DNA of 33,345 nt from Limnohabitans sp. (GTDB lineage: Bacteria; Pseudomonadota; Gammaproteobacteria; Burkholderiales; Burkholderiaceae_C). The position numbers were made by a program, and so were the translations under genes. Each line of letters starts with the position of its first letter. The first letter of the stretch is position 1. The notes beneath the pieces were generated by a model. That model had not been told where the DNA came from. It saw nothing but the letters and a program-made list of their open reading frames with translations, and ran no database searches. Below are positions 25,785 through 33,345 of this stretch, piece by piece. The stretch lies in assembly GCF_017848645.1 (NCBI RefSeq), contig NZ_JAFEIF010000029.1, forward strand, positions 1 to 33,345, in the 5' to 3' direction.

Positions 25785-28693
25785 TCGAATCAGAAGCTGC
25801 CGCCGCGCAAGCCGAATTGCTCGAGAACGTTGTTGCCACGGCGCAGCGACTCATTAAGGCCGAAAAAGACAAATCTAAGATCACGCCGACATTCATCGCT
25901 GAAAAAGTGAATCGTGCCGCCGACATATTCGCGACCGATAGCCCTCTACCAATCGACCAGCAGCAAGCCGTCGCCATCTTGATTCAGCGGTTTAGCCATT
26001 GGATGGGCAAGGCCACCACGCTCAAGGACGACCATGGGCATCTAGATTGGCTCAATGCCGCGCGCAAGAAGGACTGGCACTACTGGCGTCGCTACCGCGA
26101 TTACCAAGAGGACAAGCTATCCGACGTGGTTGTAGACGGCTTGGACGAGGCCACCGACAACATCTTGGGACTCTTAGAAGACCCATTGCGAACTAGCGCA
26201 TGGGATCGTCGCGGCTTGGTCGTCGGCCATGTGCAATCTGGCAAGACCAGCAACTATTCAGGGTTGATCTGCAAGGCAGCCGACGCGGGCTACAAAATCA
26301 TCATTGTCTTGGCTGGCATGCACAACAATTTGCGCTCGCAAACGCAAATGCGCCTTGAAGAAGGCTTCCTAGGCTACGAAACCACTGACGACCGCGGTGC
26401 AGGTAAAGCAATTGGTGTTGCCTTTTTTGGTGATGACTTGAAAACCAATTGCGCTACGACGCGAGCGAATAACGGCGATTTCAGCAAAGTCACTGCCAAA
26501 CGTTTCCATGGAATTTCACCCGAAGAGCGTCCCTGGTTGTTTGTGGTCAAGAAGCAGAAAACAGTCCTTACTGCATTACTCAAATGGTTGCAAACACGGG
26601 TTACCGACGCCACCGACGATGAAGACGGGCGCAAGCTCATCACCAAGCTACCGCTTTTGATGATCGACGATGAGGCAGATAATGCTTCGGTGGACACAGG
26701 CGAGCAACTGTTCAAAGAAGACGGGTCACCTGACGAAGAGCATCAACCGAAAACGATCAATAGTTTGATCCGCCAAGTCCTGCAGACGTTCACGCGTAAG
26801 GCATACGTGGGCTATACCGCCACCCCCTTTGCCAATATCTTCATCCACCACAAGGGCACGACAGCTAAAGAAGGCCCGGACCTGTTTCCGCGCTCCTTCA
26901 TCATCAACTTGGCCGCCCCATCGAACTACGTCGGGCCTGCCCGACTCTTTGGCCGCATGACTAAAGAGGGCCGTGTGGGAGCTTTGCCTCTAGCACGCGA
27001 CATCGTCGACAACTACGATCCACAAACCGAATCCGGGTGGATGCCGCCCAAGCACAATAAGAATCACAGGCCAACTTACAACGGGCAAGAAACCATTCCG
27101 CCGTCGCTTCGCGATGCGGTCTACTCTTTTGTCTTGGCGTGCGCAGCCCGCGAGCTTCGCGGTCAGGGTTCGCAGCACAGCTCCATGCTGATCCACACGA
27201 CACGATTTGTGGCGGTTCAAAATCTAGTGCGGAAACAAGTGGAAGAAACCGTGCGGCGGATGCGCCAGAAAATTACCCGCGGAATCGACGCGATCGAGCT
27301 TCTTGCCAAACTTCAGCAGCTCTGGGAAGACGACTTCTTTCCGACACGCGACGAAGTCGCCGAGCTCTCTCCACCCCATGAGCGTCCTCCCACAATGCCT
27401 AGCTGGGAAGAAATTCTGGCCGCTTTGCCGCTTGTTGTAGGAGACATCGAAGTACGTTCCATAAACGGCACCGCCAAAGACGCGCTCGACTACGCTGCTC
27501 CTGGCGTGGCATTGAAGGTCATCGCCATCGGTGGCGACAAACTAGCTCGGGGACTTACGCTTGAGGGGCTCTGCGTTAGCTATTTCATCCGAACAACGCG
27601 GATGTACGACACGCTCATGCAAATGGGCCGTTGGTTCGGTTATCGCCATGGATACCTTGACCTTTGCCGTCTTTACACCTCTCCTGATTTAGTGAAATGG
27701 TTCGGCCACATTGCCGATGCCTCCGAAGAGCTGCGCGAAGAGTTTGACTTCATGGTAGCGGCGGGTCTCACGCCCGAGAAGTATGGGCTGAAAGTCAAAT
27801 CACACGAAGTCTTGACGATCACTTCACCTCTGAAAATGCGTAATTCAGAAACGTTGTCTCTCACATACAGTGGGTCGCGCCCTCAAACCATCTTGTTTCA
27901 TCGAGATGCAAAAATCCAGGCGGGCAATCTTGCAGCCGCAGACGCGCTCCTTGCGTCTATGGGGCCACCAGCAGTGGTCGGCCCCGAATACAAACGTGAT
28001 GGCAGCGCAGACAAATGGGAGCAATCAACTCTTTGGAGAGACGTCGAGTCCTCCAAAATTCTTTCGTTCTTGGGGTCCTATGTCACCCACCCTAACGCGA
28101 CCAGTGCAAAAGCAACTGTCTTGGCTGACTTCATCACGAAAATGGTTGAGATTGGCCAGCTGAAACAATGGAGTGTCGCTCTCTTGGCCGAGGGCAGCGG
28201 CGTTGGTGATAGGCATGATTTTTCTTGCGGTATCAGCGTTCATAAGTACCCTATGCGCACACCCGATGCACTGAAAAATCTTGAGGTCCCTGCTGAGCAA
28301 GCCAAGTTTGCAATTGGTGTGCTCACAGATCCATCTGACGAAAGCATAGATCTTGACGATGATGCTTGGCGTAAGGCCCTTGAGCTTACCCTTGCCGCCT
28401 GGAAGCCCGAATCTGCTCGCAGCCGAAAGGAGCCACCAACCATTCCAAGTGGTAAAGGCATACGCATGGCGCGCGGGCTACTGGGTGGGCCCTCAGATCG
28501 CGGCTTGTTGCTTCTGTATCCACTATCGCCCTACAAGGGCAAGGACAAAATTCCCGAGAATCAGATAGTGCCTGAGTGGGATAAACCCATCATGGCGTTT
28601 GCTATCGCGTTCCCATCGTGCGACAACGGTATACGTGTCGAATATGCAGCTACCCTTCTCTATTGGATGCAAGAATATGGCCCGTCCGAGTAA
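25781..28693 (+). CDS. Z1-domain SF2-type ATPase/helicase-like protein
   Basis: 970 residues. Walker A is GHVQSGKT at 149-156; motif Ia-like VLAGMHNNLRSQ follows; Walker B/motif II is MIDDEADNASV (DEAD at 297-300); motif III-like GYTATPFANIF is at 344-354. The Z1 domain continues with IGGDKLARGLTLEGLCVSYF and the motif-VI-like LMQMGRWFGYRHGY. An N-terminal ~140-residue helical region and a C-terminal ~250-residue part are less conserved. Family knowledge: Z1 proteins are superfamily-2 ATPases found with MORC-like ATPases in restriction-type loci, probably moving along DNA. The gene overlaps its upstream neighbour by ATGA and the downstream nuclease gene by 17 bases. Confidence 0.93.
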   Translation: MIESEAAAAQAELLENVVATAQRLIKAEKDKSKITPTFIAEKVNRAADIFATDSPLPIDQQQAVAILIQRFSHWMGKATTLKDDHGHLDWLNAARKKDWHYWRRYRDYQEDKLSDVVVDGLDEATDNILGLLEDPLRTSAWDRRGLVVGHVQSGKTSNYSGLICKAADAGYKIIIVLAGMHNNLRSQTQMRLEEGFLGYETTDDRGAGKAIGVAFFGDDLKTNCATTRANNGDFSKVTAKRFHGISPEERPWLFVVKKQKTVLTALLKWLQTRVTDATDDEDGRKLITKLPLLMIDDEADNASVDTGEQLFKEDGSPDEEHQPKTINSLIRQVLQTFTRKAYVGYTATPFANIFIHHKGTTAKEGPDLFPRSFIINLAAPSNYVGPARLFGRMTKEGRVGALPLARDIVDNYDPQTESGWMPPKHNKNHRPTYNGQETIPPSLRDAVYSFVLACAARELRGQGSQHSSMLIHTTRFVAVQNLVRKQVEETVRRMRQKITRGIDAIELLAKLQQLWEDDFFPTRDEVAELSPPHERPPTMPSWEEILAALPLVVGDIEVRSINGTAKDALDYAAPGVALKVIAIGGDKLARGLTLEGLCVSYFIRTTRMYDTLMQMGRWFGYRHGYLDLCRLYTSPDLVKWFGHIADASEELREEFDFMVAAGLTPEKYGLKVKSHEVLTITSPLKMRNSETLSLTYSGSRPQTILFHRDAKIQAGNLAAADALLASMGPPAVVGPEYKRDGSADKWEQSTLWRDVESSKILSFLGSYVTHPNATSAKATVLADFITKMVEIGQLKQWSVALLAEGSGVGDRHDFSCGISVHKYPMRTPDALKNLEVPAEQAKFAIGVLTDPSDESIDLDDDAWRKALELTLAAWKPESARSRKEPPTIPSGKGIRMARGLLGGPSDRGLLLLYPLSPYKGKDKIPENQIVPEWDKPIMAFAIAFPSCDNGIRVEYAATLLYWMQEYGPSE

Positions 28694-29687
28694 GGATTTC
28701 CTTTTGGCATGGTCGTCGCTGTCCGCTGACGATGCTGAGTTCGGCTGGCGTTCGATCGCCCTGCCTTCATCCGGCCCCCTGGAAGTGCGCGCGGGCCGCC
28801 GCTCTCCAGATAACGCCGAAGCGGTGTTGGTTGGTTTCCCGACCGCAAAAATACCCGCCGCCGACAAGCTCCCGGAGGGGCAAGGATTTTCCGTGGAGCG
28901 CGCCGACCTCGAGGGCGCGGGAAAACTCTGGATTGCCTTGACCCGCAAGTCCGCAGGAAGCACCGAACTTTTCGCTGCCATGTCGTGCGATGTCATTGGA
29001 GCATTGGATGACGCGGTAGCCGCGGGTGACAATGAGGCGCGTCTCGCTCGTGTCTGCATCGGTCGCGTAGGCGCATGGCAAGAGTTCATGCGCAAGGGCA
29101 CGCGAGCACTGAGCCCCGAAGCCGAAATCGGCCTGGTCGGCGAACTTGTGATTCTGGGCACGATCATCAGCGCCGGAGTCGCTGCAGCCCAAGCCATTGA
29201 GGCCTGGGTTGGCCCGCTCGACGGAATTCAGGATTTTGAAATCGGCACAGGAGCTTTGGAAGTCAAGGCCACCCTCTCGGCGAAGGGCTTCCCTGCCAAG
29301 ATCGGTTCGCTCGAGCAACTCGACGATTCGGTTCGCCAGCCTTTGTTCGTGGCGGGCACCCGGTTTCGACAAGTCGAGTCCGGGCAGAACCTTCCGGAAT
29401 TTATCGCGGCCATGCGTGTCGCGATCCAAGGCAACGCGGAGGCCACGAGGCTGCTTTCCGAGAGGCTTCTCGCCGCAGGCTACATTGACTCGCACGAAGG
29501 CCGTTATCCCCGCAGATTTATTTTGAACGACATCCGGATAGTCAAGGTCGGCGCGGGATTTCCCAGGCTGACTCCCGGCATCGCGCCCGCGGGGATCACG
29601 CGGGCTATGTATGAAATCGATCTGGACAAAGTTCCGGGCGACAACGTGGGGGTCGATGTAGCCCTCAAACAACTGGGAGCGATTTGA
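28677..29687 (+). CDS. PD-(D/E)XK-type putative restriction nuclease (DUF4420-like)
   Basis: 336 residues from the ATG at 28677 (MARPSKDFLLAWSSL). Candidate catalytic residues of a PD-(D/E)XK fold are Glu156 (LVGEL), Asp186 (GIQDFEIG) and Glu195-Val-Lys197 (ALEVKAT), in the right order and spacing. The family is annotated as PD-(D/E)XK motif protein, associated with Z1 and MORC-like genes, and is the likely DNA-cutting part. I chose this start because it matches the family beginning; the frame is open to 28599 inside the Z1 gene. It overlaps the Z1 gene by 17 bases. AIPR follows at once. No structure-specific recognition domain is apparent. Confidence 0.87.
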   Translation: MARPSKDFLLAWSSLSADDAEFGWRSIALPSSGPLEVRAGRRSPDNAEAVLVGFPTAKIPAADKLPEGQGFSVERADLEGAGKLWIALTRKSAGSTELFAAMSCDVIGALDDAVAAGDNEARLARVCIGRVGAWQEFMRKGTRALSPEAEIGLVGELVILGTIISAGVAAAQAIEAWVGPLDGIQDFEIGTGALEVKATLSAKGFPAKIGSLEQLDDSVRQPLFVAGTRFRQVESGQNLPEFIAAMRVAIQGNAEATRLLSERLLAAGYIDSHEGRYPRRFILNDIRIVKVGAGFPRLTPGIAPAGITRAMYEIDLDKVPGDNVGVDVALKQLGAI

Positions 29688-29689
29688 AT

Positions 29690-31483
29690 ATGGATTTGTC
29701 TGAATTCCTGCGAGAGACGCAGAGCGCCGTCAAAGCGCAAATGCGTGATGGCGCACTGTATGAAGAAATTGTCTTCACAAGTATCGTGATGGAGCACATG
29801 TCTGAAATTGGCATGACTTTTGAACCTGTGGAGTGCCACTCGGGCATGATCAAGGTGGCGGGTGCAAACTTGCGCCTGAGTGGTTACGCTCTGTCCGAAG
29901 AAGGTGACCAACTTGATCTTTTCGTCAGCCTCTATGACAACGTGGATGTGCCTACTCACGTCCCCGATGCAGAAACCAAAACTGCAGTCGAACAATGTAT
30001 ACGCTTCTTGAAACTATGTGCAGAAGGCAAGATGGCGGAGAAGCTCGATCCATCAAGCGATTTACGCTCCTTGGCCGAGACGTTGCAGGCAATCTATGAT
30101 GATTTGGAGCAAATTCGGGTCTACGTTCTAACTGATCGTGTGGCGAAGTCCAAGAGTTTCAAGACGCGCGACATCGGTGGCAAGGCCGTTCGACTGGAAG
30201 TCATGGACATCCAGCGCCTTCACCGACACTGGTCTGAGGGCAAGCCACGCGACGAGCTGATTGTCGATTTCAAATTGGTATGCGGCAGCCCGTTGCCTTG
30301 CGTCTATGTTCCTGGCGAAAGCGATTACGACTACGCACTGACTGCCATTCCCGCTGAGGCTTTACGCCTGCTATACGAGCAATTCGGAGCCCGACTCCTA
30401 GAAGCCAATGTCCGCTCCTTTTTGAGTGTCAAAGGCAAGGGGGTGAACGCTGGCATTCAAAATACCCTGCGCACCGCCCCCGAACGTTTCATGGCCTACA
30501 ACAACGGCATCGTGATCGTCGCCGACAAGATGGAACTGGACAAGGCGGGCGGCGAAGGCACCACCGGCATCCTGTGGCTCAAAGGCCTCCAAATCGTTAA
30601 CGGCGGACAGACGACAGCCTCAATCTACTTTACCAAGAAGAAGTTTCCGGAAACCGACCTTAGCCGCGTGCGCGTGCCGGCCAAGATCATCGTCATGCGT
30701 GATGAAGATTCCACAAAGGAGGAGGCGCTGGTCTCAGACATCTCCCGGTATGCCAACAGTCAAAACGCTGTACGCCAATCTGATCTTTCAGCCAACAAAC
30801 CATTTCACGTCGAAATCGAAAAGCTCTCACGTTCAGTGTTTTGCCCTGACGGCGTGGGCCAATGGTTTTACGAGCGAGCTGCTGGGAGCTACAACACGCT
30901 ACTCGCACGCGAGGGGACTACGCCCGCAAAACTCAAAGCTTTAAAAGAAGCAATTCCCACGGCACGTCGCATCACTAAAACGGATCTCGCGAAGTACATC
31001 AATGCTTGGGACAAGAAACCCGAAATTGTTAGTTTGGGATCGCAAAAGAACTTTGATCGTTTCATGGCAGGGCTCACGCCAGTTGATGGTCAGGAGGTCG
31101 CTATGCCTACAGTCGCAGAATACAAGGCCATGATCGCTAAGGCCAAGTTATACCGCGATACGCAGAAACACTTGCGCCCAATGTTCCAAGCTTTTCAGGC
31201 TAATGTAGTGGCCTACACGATATCGCTGCTTTCCGAAAAGCTCGGTCATCGTATTGATCTTGAGCGAGTCTGGAATAAGCAGGGTGTATCACCCGAGATG
31301 TTGGCGCAAATTGCCGTGTGGGCCAAAGAGGTTAATGAAGTGTTGCATGAGTCAGCTGGTGGAAAGATGGTGTCCGAGTGGGCTAAAAGGCCCGAATGCA
31401 AAGATGCAGTTATGAGCGCGCGCTACTCTGAAGTAGCTACCAATATTCCTGAGCTGAAATTTAACGGAACATCAACCACTTGA
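29690..31483 (+). CDS. AIPR-family (abortive-infection phage-resistance type) protein
   Basis: 597 residues from the ATG at 29690 (MDLSEFLRETQS). The AIPR core is clear: PERFMAYNNGIVIVAD near residues 265-280 and GLQIVNGGQTTASIYFTKKK near 297-316, then VPAKIIVMRDED and SRYANSQNAVRQSDLSANKPF. Family knowledge: AIPR proteins occur in phage-resistance and restriction-type loci; the biochemical role is not settled. GGGAG lies ten bases before the ATG and four before an in-frame TTG at 29684. The TTG would give a TTGA overlap with the nuclease stop, like other junctions here, so it is a real alternative. It is the last gene of the plus-strand cassette. Confidence 0.92.
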   Translation: MDLSEFLRETQSAVKAQMRDGALYEEIVFTSIVMEHMSEIGMTFEPVECHSGMIKVAGANLRLSGYALSEEGDQLDLFVSLYDNVDVPTHVPDAETKTAVEQCIRFLKLCAEGKMAEKLDPSSDLRSLAETLQAIYDDLEQIRVYVLTDRVAKSKSFKTRDIGGKAVRLEVMDIQRLHRHWSEGKPRDELIVDFKLVCGSPLPCVYVPGESDYDYALTAIPAEALRLLYEQFGARLLEANVRSFLSVKGKGVNAGIQNTLRTAPERFMAYNNGIVIVADKMELDKAGGEGTTGILWLKGLQIVNGGQTTASIYFTKKKFPETDLSRVRVPAKIIVMRDEDSTKEEALVSDISRYANSQNAVRQSDLSANKPFHVEIEKLSRSVFCPDGVGQWFYERAAGSYNTLLAREGTTPAKLKALKEAIPTARRITKTDLAKYINAWDKKPEIVSLGSQKNFDRFMAGLTPVDGQEVAMPTVAEYKAMIAKAKLYRDTQKHLRPMFQAFQANVVAYTISLLSEKLGHRIDLERVWNKQGVSPEMLAQIAVWAKEVNEVLHESAGGKMVSEWAKRPECKDAVMSARYSEVATNIPELKFNGTSTT

Positions 31484-31552
31484 TTGCGCCTCAATGCTTC
31501 TAGGTCGCGGAGTGATTTTCAGCGGCTAACTTACAAATCTATTCAATTGGGA

Positions 31553-33085
31553 TCATGTATTGCTCAAAATCGTTGTCACGACATGAGCAATCTTGTTTGC
31601 AAGCAGCGATGGCACCGCATTCCCGACTTGATGGTATTGTTGGGTACGATTGCCTTGGAAAAAATAATTGTCTGGGAACGTTTGCAATCTTGCTGCCTCT
31701 CTAACCGTGAGGCTGCGACATTGCCGGGGGTCAGGATGAATGAAATAGTGGCCGTCTTTGGCGATGTGGCTAGTCACAGTCGAACTCGGTGCCTTTTGTA
31801 GCTGTACCCGAAATCGGTCAGCGAACTTGCCTGATTCCCAGTTGGCATGGTCAGGGGCAAGACCTTTGAGTGAAAAATCATGATGGCCCTTGGGTGAACG
31901 GTTAAAGGTTTGACCGTAAACAGCGGAAAAATAGTAGCGGGCAAGGTCACTGGACATGTGTGACCGTGTCTCATGGTTCAGCCAAACATTGAGCCTAGGA
32001 TCCTGCACCCACTTATGAAATCTTGTTTGTCCATGGGAGGAGTTGCGGCGGGGAAATCTGAGCGCTCCTGTTGCGAGACTCCCGTTCATACGAAGCATGC
32101 CCGCTTTAAGTTCTTCAGCCAGTGTGCCCATGCGCTGCTCACGGGCATCTTTGTAGAGCCTATTGGCGTTGCCAAGTACCGCTTCACACCAGCTTGTATC
32201 GCTGTCGTTTGTGCTGAGTTTGCTGCGCAAAAGTGGCATTCCTAAAAAGGCATCCTCAACACAAAGCGGATCAGATTCCCGTAAGAACTTTGTTCCGTCG
32301 TAGCCAAGGTCCTCTCGCACGCCTAGCAAAATCACGCGATGTCTTGCCTGTGGTATTCCAAATTTTTCCGCTTTGATAATGAATTCACTGGCATCGAGAT
32401 CCTCGGGATCATCTCCGTACTCAAACTTCGCAGGTGAAACAAGTGAGTGAATGGTGTACCGCGCGCCGCTTCTTTTGCCAAGCGCTTTGCCGGGATCTGT
32501 CAAGTCGCGAAGGATGTCATGAAAAACCAGTTTTCCCCCAACCTTTGCTGAAAGAATTCCTTTCACATTTTCCATCACAAAAACAGCTGGACGGCTGCGA
32601 TGCAGGATTCGAAGATATTCTTTGTACAGAAAGTGTCTGTGATCGTCTTCGGCAACATAGTCCTGCTTGCCCATGTTGCGGGCACGCCCCACAAGCGAGT
32701 AGGCCTGACAGGGTGGGCCGCCGATCAGCACAGTTCTATCTTCATGCAGCTTTGCTTGATTTAGGAGGTCATCTAGTTTTTGGTTGTCTGTTGGATCGCC
32801 TAGAGTCAGTTGATGTGCCTCTTCTTCGGCAGCCCTCCAAGCGAGTGGAAAAAGATCGCCCGGACGCGGTGAATCGGCTGATTCGCAGAAACTGTAATAG
32901 GCATTCAGGGCTTTCTGGTCCCCACGTATTTTTCGAAAGAAGCTGCGCAAGGTGAGTGTTTTGTAAGCACTGGATTCCATTTCGGCTGACAGTGCAATGT
33001 CAAAAATGGATCCATTCTTGTAGGCCGCAAAGCCCTCTCCAAGACCACCGGGTCCAGCAAAGAGGTCGATAATTTTGTATGTCAT
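31553..33085 (-). CDS. C5-cytosine DNA methyltransferase of the cassette
   Basis: 510 residues. Motif I is DLFAGPGGLGEGF (7-19), the catalytic motif IV is GGPPCQAYSLVGR (Cys126), motif VI is MENVKG (171-176), motif VIII QARHRVILLGVR (246-257), motif IX RSLTVREAARLQTFPDNYFF and motif X QVGNAVPSLLA. The target-recognition region, about 260-450, is long. It makes 5-methylcytosine at an unknown site. By position it should protect host DNA from the neighbouring nuclease system, but it is encoded convergently, 69 bases after AIPR, so it has its own promoter. No good ribosome site precedes the ATG. GC is low compared with the housekeeping genes. Confidence 0.95.
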   Translation of the reverse strand: MTYKIIDLFAGPGGLGEGFAAYKNGSIFDIALSAEMESSAYKTLTLRSFFRKIRGDQKALNAYYSFCESADSPRPGDLFPLAWRAAEEEAHQLTLGDPTDNQKLDDLLNQAKLHEDRTVLIGGPPCQAYSLVGRARNMGKQDYVAEDDHRHFLYKEYLRILHRSRPAVFVMENVKGILSAKVGGKLVFHDILRDLTDPGKALGKRSGARYTIHSLVSPAKFEYGDDPEDLDASEFIIKAEKFGIPQARHRVILLGVREDLGYDGTKFLRESDPLCVEDAFLGMPLLRSKLSTNDSDTSWCEAVLGNANRLYKDAREQRMGTLAEELKAGMLRMNGSLATGALRFPRRNSSHGQTRFHKWVQDPRLNVWLNHETRSHMSSDLARYYFSAVYGQTFNRSPKGHHDFSLKGLAPDHANWESGKFADRFRVQLQKAPSSTVTSHIAKDGHYFIHPDPRQCRSLTVREAARLQTFPDNYFFQGNRTQQYHQVGNAVPSLLANKIAHVVTTILSNT

Positions 33086-33345
33086 TTATTTGTTGGTACT
33101 TGCCAAATCCACTAACTTTATGAGATCTGGTTTTGTGAGGTTTTGCAGTCCGGCAGAGCACTCCACCGAGCATATGAGTGCCGAGATGCGAAGGGGTGAC
33201 TGTAACGTGAAGGCGCCACCAGACTTGCTATATCGCATTAGGCATTTAGCAGGCTGCTGAAATACTCACGTCGTCAGAGGGGCCCTGTTGCCCCGCTTCA
33301 CGATTTGCCCGATTTTCTTTTCGTATTTTGAAATTTCAGCCCCCA
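33086..33345. other. Right-edge intergenic region upstream of the methyltransferase
   Basis: The first ~100 bases are AT-rich and should hold the methyltransferase promoter. I see no complete gene. On the minus strand a frame is open from the right edge to a TGA at 33266-33268 (25 codons, ending KRGNRAPLTT). It could be the 3' end of a leftward gene, but this is too short to judge. The sequence just beyond that stop (TTTCAGCAGCCTGCTAAA on the minus strand) resembles the kind of end found on some insertion sequences, which I cannot confirm. Confidence 0.3.

Noticed and set aside
28767..29672. 301-codon minus-strand frame opposite the nuclease gene
   Set aside because: The nuclease frame fits between its neighbours with overlaps and has catalytic residues; the antisense frame has neither.
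33241..33345. Possible insertion-sequence end and transposase tail at the right edge
   Set aside because: Only 25 codons and one half of a putative terminal repeat are visible; there is not enough sequence to call a mobile element.

Overview
The window looks like a chromosome segment of a Burkholderiales betaproteobacterium, probably Comamonadaceae. The reasons are gene content and order (yajC-secD-secF, recG followed by oxyR, glutathione-dependent formaldehyde genes), high GC in the left and middle parts, and an OxyR with cysteines at exactly positions 199 and 208. The genus is inferred; there is no rRNA gene to settle it.

Left part (1-6960): the first ~2320 codons of a very large secreted adhesin on the minus strand. 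It has an extended signal peptide, a two-partner-secretion (TPS) domain, a long beta-helix-like repeat region, then a run of YDG/MBG-type repeats that continues past the left edge. Middle part (7297-19006): housekeeping and catabolic genes. These are secF, secD and yajC (minus); a cobalt-type nitrile hydratase operon (alpha, beta, activator) with an EamA exporter (plus); recG-oxyR (minus); a small HTH regulator (minus); and adhC-fghA for formaldehyde oxidation (plus).

Right part (19242-33345): an accessory, defence-type island with lower GC in several genes. It starts with a solitary HigA-type antitoxin and a short S24-like/DUF3427 protein. Then comes a tightly packed plus-strand cassette: macro-domain protein, a 50-codon small ORF, an 894-residue ankyrin-repeat protein fused to a complete RpoD-like sigma factor, a MORC/MutL-like GHKL ATPase, a Z1-domain SF2 ATPase, a PD-(D/E)XK protein and an AIPR protein. 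A convergent C5-cytosine methyltransferase closes it. Most junctions are 4-base or longer overlaps, so the cassette probably is one transcript with coupled translation.

GHKL ATPase + Z1 + nuclease + AIPR + C5 methylase is the restriction-modification-like system predicted by comparative genomics (Iyer, Abhiman and Aravind 2008, on MutL homologs and the origin of MORC ATPases). The unusual part here is the front end. A macro-domain protein, an uncalled small ORF and a primary-type sigma factor carrying ankyrin repeats are coupled to that effector set. My working model, which is inference, is that macro/ankyrin/sigma form a sensing and transcriptional control module for the effector genes.
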